Part shown: one piece after another, positions 20,244-29,269 of the stretch
Layout: the number at the start of each line of letters is the position of its first letter
Position numbering within the stretch: the first letter of the stretch is position 1
NCBI GenBank assembly: GCA_910585625.1
Contig: CAJUFQ010000017.1
Span: 7,816-71,815 of the forward strand
From: an uncultured Lachnospiraceae bacterium
Lineage (GTDB): Bacteria > Bacillota > Clostridia > Lachnospirales > Lachnospiraceae
Length of the DNA stretch: 64,000 nt
Direction: 5' to 3'
Position numbers and translations under genes: made by a program
The notes under the pieces: generated by a model
Databases searched by the model: none
What the model saw: the letters and a program-made list of their open reading frames with translations, nothing else
Told to the model about the DNA's origin: nothing

Positions 20244-21137
20244 TTAATCATATTGAATCATCTCATCCATGCTCTCCTGAAGCTTGCCTAGGTATTCTTT
20301 CATCTCCTCTTTCAGCTCCTCACGGCGCAGCGCAAATTCAATATTTGCCTGGATGAACCCAACTTTGCTGCCCACGTCATAACGATGACCTTTAAAATCA
20401 TAGGCATACATGGCCTGCTCTTTTGCCAGCCGTTTCAGGGCGTCAGTCAGCTGGATTTCCCCGCCTTTGCCCGCATCCTGAGTCTCCAGGAAACGGAATA
20501 TTTCCGGCGTGATGATGTATCTGCCCAGCACTGCCACGTTCGAGGGGGTCTCCTCCACGGACGGCTTCTCCACCATGTCGTTCACTTTATATACGCGGTC
20601 GTCCACCTGCTTGCCGGCAATAATCCCATATTTGTCCACAACCTCGCGCGCCACCGTCTGCACGCCGAGGATGGAGGTCTGGTACTCTTTGAACACGTCA
20701 AGCATCTGCCCCAGGCACGGCTGCTTTGATATCACCACATCATCCCCCAAAAGCACGGCAAACGGCTCGTCCCCGATAAAATGCTGTGCGGCAAGGATGG
20801 CATGGCCCAGCCCCCGCGGCTCTTTCTGGCGGATATAATGGATATTAGCCATCTCGGAAATCCCTCTTACCATGTCAAGCATTTCCTGCTTGCCGCCCTT
20901 CTCCAGTTCAAGCTCCAGCTCTATGGATCGGTCAAAATGATCCTCTATGGATCGTTTGTTCCTCCCTGTGACGACAATAATGTCTTGTATGCCTGCCTCC
21001 ACTGCCTCCTCAATGATATACTGGATCGTCGGCTTGTCGACAATCGGCAGCATCTCCTTCGGCTGCGCTTTCGTCGCCGGCAGGAACCTTGTCCCAAGCC
21101 CAGCCGCTGGGATGATTGCTTTCCTTACATTCATCAT
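20244..21137 (-). CDS. galU: UTP-glucose-1-phosphate uridylyltransferase
   Basis: The enzyme makes UDP-glucose from UTP and glucose-1-phosphate in the cytoplasm, feeding cell-wall, capsule and galactose (Leloir) metabolism. The 297-residue product has the family hallmarks: the nucleotide-binding start (KAIIPAAGLGTRFLPATKAQPKEM), GLGHAI, LLGDD and the VEKP motif. I chose ATG 21137, behind AAGGAGAACG, over the longer ORF start at 21197, which runs into the DUF1934 stop region. It lies 61 bases after the DUF1934 gene on the same strand. The proximity of a galactanase makes a role in handling galactose plausible. Confidence 0.95.
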   Translation of the reverse strand: MMNVRKAIIPAAGLGTRFLPATKAQPKEMLPIVDKPTIQYIIEEAVEAGIQDIIVVTGRNKRSIEDHFDRSIELELELEKGGKQEMLDMVRGISEMANIHYIRQKEPRGLGHAILAAQHFIGDEPFAVLLGDDVVISKQPCLGQMLDVFKEYQTSILGVQTVAREVVDKYGIIAGKQVDDRVYKVNDMVEKPSVEETPSNVAVLGRYIITPEIFRFLETQDAGKGGEIQLTDALKRLAKEQAMYAYDFKGHRYDVGSKVGFIQANIEFALRREELKEEMKEYLGKLQESMDEMIQYD

Positions 21138-21198
21138 AAAATACGTTCTCCTTTTCGCGCCATGACGGCGTAAATTCTCCTGGCTCCCCTGGGCCATG

Positions 21199-21651
21199 CT
21201 ATGACAGCGTAAATTCCCCTGACTCCTTCGACTTGATGTTCATGATGATGGAACAGTCCGCCAAATGCTCATAGTTGACTTCCAGATTGTATTTAATCCT
21301 CACATCAATATTGTCTTCGGTCTCCGCAATATCTACGCTCTTAGCGTCAATGCCAATCAGGAGGCTCCCGAAAGGCGTATTATAATATGAAACATTTTTT
21401 TTGTTCTTCTCGAACACCATATGTACGTTGGAGACTCCTTTTTTGGTAATGTCCAAAGAATCGTCCGTAAGCTTGATGATGTTTCGCGTATTCCCATCAA
21501 ACCCTTCCAGCACCTCATCATACAGAATATAATGCTTGCCGTTCTTCTTGTAATAATCCCCGGCAGTAATCACCTCTACCGGTTCCACATCTTCCTCATC
21601 CTGGGCTGCAAACTGCAGGCCGCTGATAGACAACAGTACATCTTTCGTCAT
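21199..21651 (-). CDS. DUF1934 domain protein (YwiB-like)
   Basis: The 150-residue protein is a predicted lipocalin-like beta barrel of the DUF1934/YwiB family. Recognisable parts are the N-terminal VLLSISGLQ, the YYKKNGKHYILYDE strand and the C-terminal YNLEVNYEHLADCSIIMNIK strand. The function is unknown in the family. The gene starts two bases after the murI stop, so the two are almost certainly translated together. A link to cell-wall precursor metabolism is suggested only by that neighbour. Confidence 0.9.
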   Translation of the reverse strand: MTKDVLLSISGLQFAAQDEEDVEPVEVITAGDYYKKNGKHYILYDEVLEGFDGNTRNIIKLTDDSLDITKKGVSNVHMVFEKNKKNVSYYNTPFGSLLIGIDAKSVDIAETEDNIDVRIKYNLEVNYEHLADCSIIMNIKSKESGEFTLS

Positions 21652-21653
21652 AA

Positions 21654-22484
21654 TTACTCCTCAATATGTATCAACTGCGCCTCTTCAATCTCACAGGGCA
21701 GGATTGAATTGGCAAAATTTTTAAACTTCTCTGCTGCATCGCTGACATAGAATTGATACATCGGCTCCCCCTGCGCTTTGCCGTCATTTGAAATCCCATG
21801 TTCCGCCAGCAGACGTTTCAATCCCTGCGCCGTCTCATACGCCGGGTTGACCAGGTTGACGCCCTCGCCCATAATCTCACAGATCATGGCGCGCAGCAAC
21901 GGGTAATGGGTACACCCCAGAATCAGCGTGTCAATGTCCGACTCCTGGAAATAGACCAGATAGCGTTTCGCCACCTCAACAGTAACCGGGTCTTTCAGCC
22001 ATCCTTCCTCCACCAGAGGAACAAACAACGGGCACGCCTTGCCTAAGACCGTAGCTGCCGGGTTATGCCTATGTATCATTTCCGTATAAATATGGCTACC
22101 CACGGTTCCTTCGGTCCCGATAACGCCTATCCTGCCATTCCTGGTAATCTCCGCCGCAACCTTGGCTCCGGGCTTGACAACCCCGATAATAGGCATTTTC
22201 ATTTCCGGGCGCAGCTTCTCCAGCGCAAATGCGCTCGCCGTATTGCATGCCACCACAATCGCTTTCACGCCCTTCGACTCCAGGAAATGGATTATCTGCC
22301 TGGAATAACGGATAATCGTCTCCCGTGATTTGCTTCCGTAGGGAACGCGCGCCGTGTCTCCGAAGTAGATAATCCTCTCCTGCGGAAGCTGGCGCATGAT
22401 TTCACGCGCCACGGTCAACCCTCCCACGCCGGAATCGAACACCCCGATAGGGGCATATTTCTCATTTTCAAACGGTTGGTTCAT
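21654..22484 (-). CDS. murI: Glutamate racemase
   Basis: MurI converts L-glutamate to D-glutamate for peptidoglycan, without a cofactor, using two cysteines. Both are visible, in VVACNTASA and ILGCTHYPLL, and the N-terminal VFDSGVGGLT carries the conserved aspartate at residue 17. I placed the start at ATG 22484, behind GGAG eight bases upstream, giving 276 residues; the upstream part of the longer ORF has no homologous look. It heads the murI-DUF1934 unit and lies 93 bases after spoIIR on the same strand. Confidence 0.95.
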   Translation of the reverse strand: MNQPFENEKYAPIGVFDSGVGGLTVAREIMRQLPQERIIYFGDTARVPYGSKSRETIIRYSRQIIHFLESKGVKAIVVACNTASAFALEKLRPEMKMPIIGVVKPGAKVAAEITRNGRIGVIGTEGTVGSHIYTEMIHRHNPAATVLGKACPLFVPLVEEGWLKDPVTVEVAKRYLVYFQESDIDTLILGCTHYPLLRAMICEIMGEGVNLVNPAYETAQGLKRLLAEHGISNDGKAQGEPMYQFYVSDAAEKFKNFANSILPCEIEEAQLIHIEE

Positions 22485-22577
22485 CTCATTTTCTCCAAAA
22501 AATAAATCATACACCAGTATATTAACCGTTTTGGTGGGAAAATGCAAGTGGTTGGAAAGATTTACAGACCTTACAAG

Positions 22578-23198
22578 CTACCTTTCAAAAAGCTCCATCA
22601 CCCGCTCCGCCAGCGCAAACCTTATTTTATAATCTTTGCCTTCCATCAGGCTTTCGTACTCCTCCGGGGTCAGGGCGCGCTGCAGGGACTCCTTGGCCTG
22701 ATCGTCCACCACTTCATAGGCGCTGTTGAAAAAGCAGAGGTTTGGATACATCACGCACCACCAGTTATGTCCGCCGCCAGCCCCGATTACGACCTCCAAA
22801 GCCTCATATCTGCCTGCCGGGAACGTATAATCCCCATATGTCTTCTGCGGGAAATCCGTAACCGCCAGGGAAGCTTCTACGTCATATGTATAGCCTTCCT
22901 GCGCTACAACATCTTCGGCCGTCTCTCTAATCTGAGGCAGATATTCTTGGATTACCCGGCGGCTGTCCTCGATATCGCAAATGCCGGAAAGCTTCGGCTG
23001 CATATACGCCCCAATGGCATCGCGTACTTTTAGTTTCAGATTCTGGTCTTCCTGCGCATCACTATTCGCACGTACATGGAAGCGAATGACTTTTTGCGCA
23101 ATCTCCGCCGTCATCCGCTGCTGCCTATACTGTATCATACCGCAGCAAGCCAACACAGCCGCTGCCAATAACAATCCTGTTCTCATCCAACGCTTCAT
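22578..23198 (-). CDS. spoIIR: Stage II sporulation protein R
   Basis: SpoIIR is the forespore-made secreted signal that triggers SpoIIGA to process pro-sigma-E in the mother cell. The 206-residue product has an N-terminal membrane/signal segment (residues 5-22) and the family signature (FPQKTYGDYTFPAG, GGGHNWWCVMYPNLCF). The start at ATG 23198 is preceded by AAGGAAGG. It sits 75 bases after the gerC stop, on the same strand as the germination operon. It proves the host is, or recently was, an endospore former. Confidence 0.95.
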   Translation of the reverse strand: MKRWMRTGLLLAAAVLACCGMIQYRQQRMTAEIAQKVIRFHVRANSDAQEDQNLKLKVRDAIGAYMQPKLSGICDIEDSRRVIQEYLPQIRETAEDVVAQEGYTYDVEASLAVTDFPQKTYGDYTFPAGRYEALEVVIGAGGGHNWWCVMYPNLCFFNSAYEVVDDQAKESLQRALTPEEYESLMEGKDYKIRFALAERVMELFER

Positions 23199-23273
23199 AC
23201 TTTCAATACCTTCCTTAAAATATTGCCGGCTAAGGAAAGTATTTCCGGTATTCTGGATTTTACACAAAAACTT

Positions 23274-24383
23274 TTACTCCCAGTTGAGAATGTCGATTTC
23301 CACCTCAAACACATGCCGTGCGCTTTGACTGTATTTTTCCGGCTGATTCCGATAGTCCCAATAAAGATCCCGATTCAGCCCGCCCAGGGAAACATAGCTG
23401 TTGGCGATGTCAATTCCATATTCTTCCCTCAATTTCTGCGCGCATCCCTGCAAGCCTGCCGTCAGGCTCTTTTCCATCCTCTGCTCTATCTGGTATTGCT
23501 GCCCTGCGGAACTCGCCTGCCCGGACTTCATCCTTCCTTGTCCTTTGACGGACACGGTAACCACCGGCACGCCTTCTGACTCCTCTACCTTTTGCAGCAC
23601 CCGGATATCAGAAATCTCCGCCACTTCATCCTTGCCCGATTCACAAGTGAATGTCTCCAAAAGTCCCTGGCAGAGAAACACCTGCATCGCTTCCTCAACC
23701 GTAAGGATCCCGCGGTACTCAAAATCTTTTATCGCCGCATACCCGCTGACCGCCGGGCGGCTGCCTTGCTCAGACAGCGCTGGAAGCAGCAGAAGTTCAT
23801 CCTGGTTATGCCACTGGTTAATAAGGCTTCCCAGCGTAGCGATTTTCTTCTGCCTGAAATCTTTCTGGCTTTCCAGAAGTTCCTCCAGGTATGTCCCCAT
23901 GGAGCCTTCCGTCTCCTCGTTGAGCGTGAGGATTTCCGCCGCCGTACCGCGCCCGACAAACAAGCTGATATTCCGTGCGGCAGACTCTTGCTGTTCCCAG
24001 GCCAGCAGCACGCTGCGCAGGCGTTTGGAATCAGAAATCAGGTTTTCCCCGAAGACAATCGCCTTGATATGGTTGTAATCCAGGACACGGTTTGTATTGT
24101 TCTCATATGATTTCTCCACACGGAACAAATCTTCGCCCTCCAAAGACATGGACATCGGGGTATCCACTGCCTTGCCTTTCTCTGATATCTGGGCAAGATC
24201 CGGGAAATCGAAGCTGACCACCAGCTTGGGCTCTGCTTCCTTCCCATCCTCCATTGACGGCTTCCCCTGCACATCTACCCCCACCGCCAAGGGAAAACTC
24301 CGCTGCTCCAGCTCCTCCGACTCACATCCGCCCAGCAGGAACATCCCAAGGAATGCCGCCGCCATTATCTTATTCCTCCACAT
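23274..24383 (-). CDS. Germinant receptor lipoprotein, Ger(x)C family
   Basis: The 369-residue lipoprotein is the C subunit of a GerA-type germinant receptor in the spore inner membrane. The lipobox LLGGC places the lipid cysteine at residue 20. The family pattern is clear (FPLAVGVDV, YNHIKAIVFGENL, YLEELLESQKDFR, FEVEIDILNWE end). Its start overlaps the end of the gerB gene by 14 bases, indicating translational coupling. It is the last gene of the A-B-C operon; spoIIR follows. Confidence 0.95.
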   Translation of the reverse strand: MWRNKIMAAAFLGMFLLGGCESEELEQRSFPLAVGVDVQGKPSMEDGKEAEPKLVVSFDFPDLAQISEKGKAVDTPMSMSLEGEDLFRVEKSYENNTNRVLDYNHIKAIVFGENLISDSKRLRSVLLAWEQQESAARNISLFVGRGTAAEILTLNEETEGSMGTYLEELLESQKDFRQKKIATLGSLINQWHNQDELLLLPALSEQGSRPAVSGYAAIKDFEYRGILTVEEAMQVFLCQGLLETFTCESGKDEVAEISDIRVLQKVEESEGVPVVTVSVKGQGRMKSGQASSAGQQYQIEQRMEKSLTAGLQGCAQKLREEYGIDIANSYVSLGGLNRDLYWDYRNQPEKYSQSARHVFEVEIDILNWE

Positions 24384-25491
24384 CCGAAGCTCCCCCCTTT
24401 CCTGGTTTCGCGCCTATTTTCACCTGACGCATCAGCAGCAGAACCAGCAGGATGAAAAACATGCCCGGCAATGCAATGCTGAACTGATAGATTTCATAAA
24501 TTTCTGACAGAAACTGATGCTCGAACAATCCCTTGCCGACAAAAAATGCCAGAACTGCCACCAGGTACAAACTGTAATTCCTTTTCGTCTCATGGCACAG
24601 CTCTTTTAAAATCAGGCCTCCCTGGAAAATGCCGGTGTTCAGAAGGGCGAATAGGGCAAAAAACCACACTGCCGTCATCAGCACGTCCTGCCTGGTGAAA
24701 AAACCGCCCGGAAGGTTGACCATGCCCATCAGGGTAAGGACAGGACGCTTCAGTACCCCCATGGCGTTTTGCCCAAACGCCCCCAGTAAAATCAGGTAAA
24801 TCACGGCATTCAGAAACGTCACGCCCAGCAACGCCTGCCTCCCACAAGCCGCCATCTTCTCAGGTTTCTTGCAAAACGGAAGCAGAAACAATAATGCGCT
24901 GAAAGGCAGCTGGAACACCAGCGTCCACGCGCCGCCGCTTAAAAGCTGTAATCCATCCGACGCCACAACCGGCGTCCAATGGGCGGAATTCACCTCCGGC
25001 ATGGCAAACAGCAGCATCAAGATCAGAGGTATCCCCAAAAACCAGAAAATAATCTCATACACCCTGGCCCTGCCCTCAATGCCCCGGACGCTGCCATATA
25101 CGGCAAGGAGCAGCAACACGGCGCCGACGCCCCAAAAAGAGCCTTCCGGCAGCATCCAGCTTAAGGTCAGCGTCGTCAGTTCATACAGCACATACCCGGA
25201 CAATGTGACAAAATACAAGAAGTAAAAAACCATAAAGACGTCCGCTATAACCTGACCTGCCATATCTTTCATATAACTGTAATAATCACCGTTGACATGT
25301 TTTATATTGGCGCCCATCAGCCACAGCAGCAAGGCCCCTCCAGCCATCCCAAGCAGCAGGCAGAGAATCCCGTCCGCCCCAGTCATGGCTGAAAAAACCC
25401 CTGGCAGCAGCAGGCTGCTCATACCGAATATATCCAAGACTAAAAGCCTCCTTATCTGCCGTAACGATATCTTAAAGTTATCTGCAAACAT
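24370..25491 (-). CDS. Germinant receptor permease-like subunit, GerAB family
   Basis: The 373-residue protein has about ten transmembrane helices and belongs to the GerAB spore-germination permeases (APC superfamily). This subunit is thought to bind the germinant. Features include the N-terminal ISLRQIRRLLVLDIFGMSSLLLP and the hydrophobic repeat pattern throughout. It starts five bases after the gerA stop and overlaps the gerC start. The germinant cannot be predicted. Confidence 0.94.
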   Translation of the reverse strand: MFADNFKISLRQIRRLLVLDIFGMSSLLLPGVFSAMTGADGILCLLLGMAGGALLLWLMGANIKHVNGDYYSYMKDMAGQVIADVFMVFYFLYFVTLSGYVLYELTTLTLSWMLPEGSFWGVGAVLLLLAVYGSVRGIEGRARVYEIIFWFLGIPLILMLLFAMPEVNSAHWTPVVASDGLQLLSGGAWTLVFQLPFSALLFLLPFCKKPEKMAACGRQALLGVTFLNAVIYLILLGAFGQNAMGVLKRPVLTLMGMVNLPGGFFTRQDVLMTAVWFFALFALLNTGIFQGGLILKELCHETKRNYSLYLVAVLAFFVGKGLFEHQFLSEIYEIYQFSIALPGMFFILLVLLLMRQVKIGAKPGKGGASDVEE

Positions 25492-25496
25492 CTTCC

Positions 25497-27011
25497 TTAC
25501 GCTTTCCCCTCTCCGTCTCTTTTTTCTTCCTGCCCAAACTTAAGCCTGACGCGCGCGCCGCCCCGTGTATACATAGGACGTTTCTTAAGGAAATCCAGGG
25601 GCAGGCGCAAAAAGGTGTCCCGCTCATCCTGGTATCCATTGATGTCCGCACCCACAAATGGCGCAAGGTAAGGGATACCGAAGCTTTCCAGATGAGACAG
25701 GTGCATCAGCACAGTCAGCATCCCCAGCAGGAACCCAAAAAATCCCAAGCTACCGCACAGGAAAATGAACATGAATTTGAGGATACGGAAAGCCGTCGCA
25801 AACTCTTCGTTGGGAACAGCAAACGAACACAAAGCCGTCAACGCCACCACGATTACTACGATAGGGCTGACAATATTGGCGTCTACTGCAGCCTGACCGA
25901 TAATCAGCCCGCCGACAATGCCAATCGTATTCCCATTGGCGCCTGGCAGGCGCACGCCCGCCTCCCGAAGCAGTTCAAACGCAATTTCCATGATGAACAC
26001 CTCCACCATCGCCGGGAAAGGCACGCCCTGCCTCGACGCCGCCAGCGACAGCAGCAAATCGGTCGGCAGAAGCTGGGTATGGAAATTCGTCATCGCAAGA
26101 TACAGCCCAGGCAGGACCATTGCCAGGAATGACGCCACATAGCGCAGAATCCTTGTGAAAGAGGCAATCTCCCAGCGGCTGTAATAATCATCGCTGGTCT
26201 GGATAAACGTATTATACGTCGTGGGCAAAATCAAGGCCACCGGGGAGTTGTCAGACAAAAGGACAATTCTCCCTTCGAGGATGGCCATAGCCGCGCGGTC
26301 TGGCCGCTGCGTGGTCTGGAACTGTGGGAACGGAGAGTATTTCCGTCTCTCTGTAAGCTGCTCAATAATCCCGCTGTCTAACGTGCCGTCAATCTCAAAC
26401 TCCCCCAGACGCCGCTCTATCTCATCCAATATTTCCGGGTAAATCAGATCCTTGAGGTATACCAAATCCACATTTGTATTGGTACGCCTGCCCGCAAAGC
26501 TTTCCTTCACCTTCACATGGGGACTGCGCAGACGTTTACGGATTAACGCCGTATTCAGTTTGATGGATTCCGAGAACCCCTCATTGGAGCCGCGGATTAC
26601 TTTCTCAGACTCTGTCTCGTAAACGCCCCTTCCGGGATAACCTTTATCCGGGATTTTTAGCGCCTTATTATAGCCGTCCAGAAAAAACAGGGCGTCCCCG
26701 GTGAGCATACCCTGCGCGGCGTCCTCGATAGTCTCAAAAGGTTTCGAATCAGAGATGTCAAACACATTATCCCTGACATAGGCGGCAAGCTCCTCTTCCG
26801 GCATCGTCCGCAACGTCCCCAGAAGCTTCCCGACCGCTGAATCTTTCCAGTCCACGCTGCTGACTGTCACTTCGATATAAGCGACATAACACGCGCTTTT
26901 TAAATGCTTCCCAACCTTTATCTTCCGCTTCTTGATGTCCTCGCAGTCCGAAAACAATTCCTCAAAATTCTTGATATTTTCCTGCAAATCAGGGGTAATC
27001 TGCATCGGCAT
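25497..27011 (-). CDS. Germinant receptor subunit, GerAA family
   Basis: The 504-residue GerA subunit has a large N-terminal soluble domain (about residues 1-290) and a C-terminal membrane domain with about five helices. Family motifs include EGRIVLLSDNSPVALILPTT, RQGVPFPAMVEVFIMEIAFELLREAG and GIVGGLIIGQAAVDA. In related receptors this subunit oligomerises into an ion channel. It is the first gene of the operon. The minus-strand ispE gene upstream ends 203 bases before it and is closed by the terminator at 27095-27121. Confidence 0.95.
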   Translation of the reverse strand: MPMQITPDLQENIKNFEELFSDCEDIKKRKIKVGKHLKSACYVAYIEVTVSSVDWKDSAVGKLLGTLRTMPEEELAAYVRDNVFDISDSKPFETIEDAAQGMLTGDALFFLDGYNKALKIPDKGYPGRGVYETESEKVIRGSNEGFSESIKLNTALIRKRLRSPHVKVKESFAGRRTNTNVDLVYLKDLIYPEILDEIERRLGEFEIDGTLDSGIIEQLTERRKYSPFPQFQTTQRPDRAAMAILEGRIVLLSDNSPVALILPTTYNTFIQTSDDYYSRWEIASFTRILRYVASFLAMVLPGLYLAMTNFHTQLLPTDLLLSLAASRQGVPFPAMVEVFIMEIAFELLREAGVRLPGANGNTIGIVGGLIIGQAAVDANIVSPIVVIVVALTALCSFAVPNEEFATAFRILKFMFIFLCGSLGFFGFLLGMLTVLMHLSHLESFGIPYLAPFVGADINGYQDERDTFLRLPLDFLKKRPMYTRGGARVRLKFGQEEKRDGEGKA

Positions 27012-27094
27012 AAGTTCCTCCTACATAACGCGGTTTCGGAAAATCACAAACTCCAATACTTGTCAATGACAAGGCATTTCCTAAACAGGATACT

Positions 27095-27121
27095 AAAAAG
27101 GATAAGCAATCGCTTATCCTT
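27095..27121 (-). terminator. Rho-independent terminator of ispE
   Basis: AAGGATAAG pairs with CTTATCCTT across a 6-base loop and is followed by TTT on the minus strand. It isolates the ger operon from ispE. Confidence 0.75.
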
Positions 27122-27214
27122 ACTCATTACTATATATCGTTTCCGAATTTTTCCTTTTTATTCCTGCTATCCATAAATATCTGGATTTCCTGCCGCATTT
27201 CCTATCGGTATGGT

Positions 27215-28084
27215 TTACCTCCTATTATATATGCCTGTGAGGTAAACCTGTTTTGCCAGGTTCCCCCCGCGCATTTCCTGGTACGCCCTCTCTGCCAAAT
27301 CTTCATCTTCAAACAGGCCGAAAACGGTCGGCCCGCTGCCGCTCATCATGGCATTTAAAGCTCCCAACCGCATCATCTCCTCACGTATTTGGGCAATCAC
27401 CGGGTGAGAGGGAATGGTCACGGTCTCTAGCACATTTCCCATACGGGAGGCTATCTTGTGTAAATCCCCCTCCCTGATTCCTTCCAGCTGGGCGTCAATC
27501 TCAGGATGCTTTGTGACACCAGCCATGTCCAGATTCATATAGACATTCTTCGTGGATACGCTGACCTGTGGCTTTGCCACCAGCACCTTGCAGGGCGGCA
27601 TGGGAGGAAGAGGGGTAAGCTCCTCGCCAATCCCTTCGGCAAGGACTGTCCCGCGCATAATGCAATATGGCACGTCCGCCCCAATCTTCACGCCGCGTTC
27701 CATGAGCTGCCGCTTCGTCAACTTCAGCCCGAACAGGCGGTTTACGCCGTACAACACCGCGGCCGCATCCGAGCTGCCCCCTGCCATTCCTGCCGCAACC
27801 GGGATGAATTTCTGCAAATCTATAAAGACGCCCTCCTCAACCTGGAATTCATCCATCAATAACCTGGCCGCACGGTACGCCAGGTTGCTCTCATTCTCCG
27901 GCACATAAAACAGGTTGCTTTTAAGCTGAATCCCTGGTTCTTTCATCTTCCTTATGGTAATTTTGTCATACATCTTGAGCGTCTGCATAATCATGCGCAC
28001 CTCATGATAGCCGTCGTCCCTGCGCCGCAGCACATCCAGCCCAAGGTTGATTTTTGCCAGCGCCTTTAATTTCATTTCCTGCAT
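27215..28084 (-). CDS. ispE: 4-diphosphocytidyl-2-C-methyl-D-erythritol kinase
   Basis: IspE phosphorylates CDP-methylerythritol in the MEP isoprenoid pathway. The 289-residue GHMP kinase shows AKINLGLDVL at the start, the ATP-binding loop PVAAGMAGGSSDAA, the catalytic aspartate in GADVPYC and the C-terminal MMSGSGPTVFGLF glycine loop. The length is normal. A consensus promoter lies at 28163-28191. The gene is monocistronic between that promoter and the terminator at 27095. Confidence 0.96.
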   Translation of the reverse strand: MQEMKLKALAKINLGLDVLRRRDDGYHEVRMIMQTLKMYDKITIRKMKEPGIQLKSNLFYVPENESNLAYRAARLLMDEFQVEEGVFIDLQKFIPVAAGMAGGSSDAAAVLYGVNRLFGLKLTKRQLMERGVKIGADVPYCIMRGTVLAEGIGEELTPLPPMPPCKVLVAKPQVSVSTKNVYMNLDMAGVTKHPEIDAQLEGIREGDLHKIASRMGNVLETVTIPSHPVIAQIREEMMRLGALNAMMSGSGPTVFGLFEDEDLAERAYQEMRGGNLAKQVYLTGIYNRR

Positions 28085-28162
28085 GATAACTTCTCCTTTT
28101 CTTTCTTACTATTGCAGATTTCAGAAGTCTGTTCTGCTGTCAGTCCGTCCTCTCTTAACTTT

Positions 28163-28191
28163 ATTATAATATGTGCATGTGCTTTCGACAA
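28163..28191 (-). promoter_or_regulatory. Sigma-A promoter of ispE
   Basis: TTGTCG (28191-28186) and a perfect TATAAT (28168-28163) are separated by 17 bases on the minus strand, about 80 bases before the ispE start. The rest of the 339-base gap (28085-28423) shows nothing else except the opposite-strand promoter at 28330. Confidence 0.65.
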
Positions 28192-28329
28192 GCTTTTGTC
28201 TATTTGCAGAAACACAAAGCAAGGGTACTTATACACCAATTCAATCCTATTGCAAATTACGAAGATACAAAGTTCAAAAGGAAATCCGAACAGGCAACAT
28301 AAACATTATGATATTTTGCCAAAGCAGTG

Positions 28330-28356
28330 TTAATTTTTTCCTCTGCCATCCGATAT
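28330..28356 (+). promoter_or_regulatory. Sigma-28 (flagellar/SigD)-like promoter
   Basis: TTAA (28330-28333), a 15-base spacer and TCCGATAT (28349-28356) match the TAAA-N15-GCCGATAT consensus at 10 of 12 positions. It lies 67 bases before the ATG of the unknown protein at 28424. No good sigma-A promoter is seen there. Confidence 0.5.
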
Positions 28357-28423
28357 AGACTATGAGAACTATAAATATCATGGTTACGGACAACCAAATC
28401 AGTATGCCAAGGAGGGATACATC

Positions 28424-29002
28424 ATGAGTGTAAACAGTGTAAATAGTACAACCGCTTATACCCCAGCTTATCAGACCAAATACAACAACGACACCGCAAA
28501 AGTTGCTGAAGACAAGAAGAACAAAGAAGAAGGCGTCGTATATCAGAAGGGAACCTCTTCTACCAAAGCAACTTATGCTAAGGAAGATGTTGTCGCAAGA
28601 TTAAAGAAAGATGCAGAAGACAGGACTTCCCAGTTAAGGAGCCTGGTTCAGCAGATGATGGGCAACCAGGGGAACCGAATCGGACAGGCAGACGACATGT
28701 GGCGTTTCCTTGCAAAAGGCGACTTCACCGTTACCCCCGATGTTAAGGCGCAGGCACAGAAGGATATCGCAGACGATGGATACTGGGGTGTGAACCAGAC
28801 CTCTGACCGTATCATTGAATTCGCGAAAGCCCTGGTAGGAGACGATCCTGAGAAAGCAGAACAGATGCGTGCTGCTTTTGAGAAAGGCTTCAAGGCAGCT
28901 ACCAAATCCTGGGGGCAGAAACTCCCGGATATCTCCCAGAGGACCTACGATGCTGTTATGTCTAAGTTTGACGACTGGGCAGGCGTAGAGACCAAAGCTT
29001 AA
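28424..29002 (+). CDS. Conserved Lachnospiraceae protein of unknown function
   Basis: The 192-residue soluble protein has a low-complexity N-terminal part rich in Ser, Asn, Thr and Tyr (about residues 1-50). The helical C-terminal domain has conserved-looking blocks (RSLVQQMM, DDMWRFLAKG, DDGYWGVNQTSDRI, ISQRTYDAVMSKFDDWA). I recall similar unannotated proteins across Lachnospiraceae but know no function. There is no signal peptide or membrane helix. AAGGAGGG lies seven bases before the ATG. The sigma-28-like promoter hints at a motility or chemotaxis regulon link. A terminator follows at 29101. The gene stands alone. Confidence 0.8.
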   Translation: MSVNSVNSTTAYTPAYQTKYNNDTAKVAEDKKNKEEGVVYQKGTSSTKATYAKEDVVARLKKDAEDRTSQLRSLVQQMMGNQGNRIGQADDMWRFLAKGDFTVTPDVKAQAQKDIADDGYWGVNQTSDRIIEFAKALVGDDPEKAEQMRAAFEKGFKAATKSWGQKLPDISQRTYDAVMSKFDDWAGVETKA

Positions 29003-29100
29003 GCTTACGGTAATTGACACGCAGTCTGTTCCAGCCAGTGTTATAGCTCCAGGCTACATTCCGGCAGACGCAGACATTGTTTCGGTTTGCTGTATATGAC

Positions 29101-29147
29101 ACACCCACTTTCACACATGATAGTGCATGAAGGTGGGTGTTTTGTTT
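29101..29147 (+). terminator. Rho-independent terminator
   Basis: ACACCCACTTTCA pairs (one mismatch) with TGAAGGTGGGTGT over a 14-base loop, followed by TTTGTTT. It closes the 28424 transcription unit. Confidence 0.7.
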
Positions 29148-29156
29148 CCGTACATA

Positions 29157-29200
29157 CCGATTTCTGTCCGATTTCTGTCCGATTTCTGTCCGATTTCTGG
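29157..29200. repeat. Four tandem copies of an 11-bp unit
   Basis: CCGATTTCTGT is repeated four times head-to-tail (29157-29200), with one mismatch in the last base. It lies 70 bases upstream of the antiporter start, in its promoter/leader region. Confidence 0.85.
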
Positions 29201-29269
29201 TTTTTATAAACAGAGGCTGCTCTTACAATCTTCTTCATGTAATCCTAAATATAATGAAAGGACAAACTT

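Noticed and set aside
29157..29200. CRISPR-like repeats
   Set aside because: The 11-bp units are directly adjacent with no spacers, and no cas genes are present; the same applies to the 21-bp coding repeats at 31078-31292.
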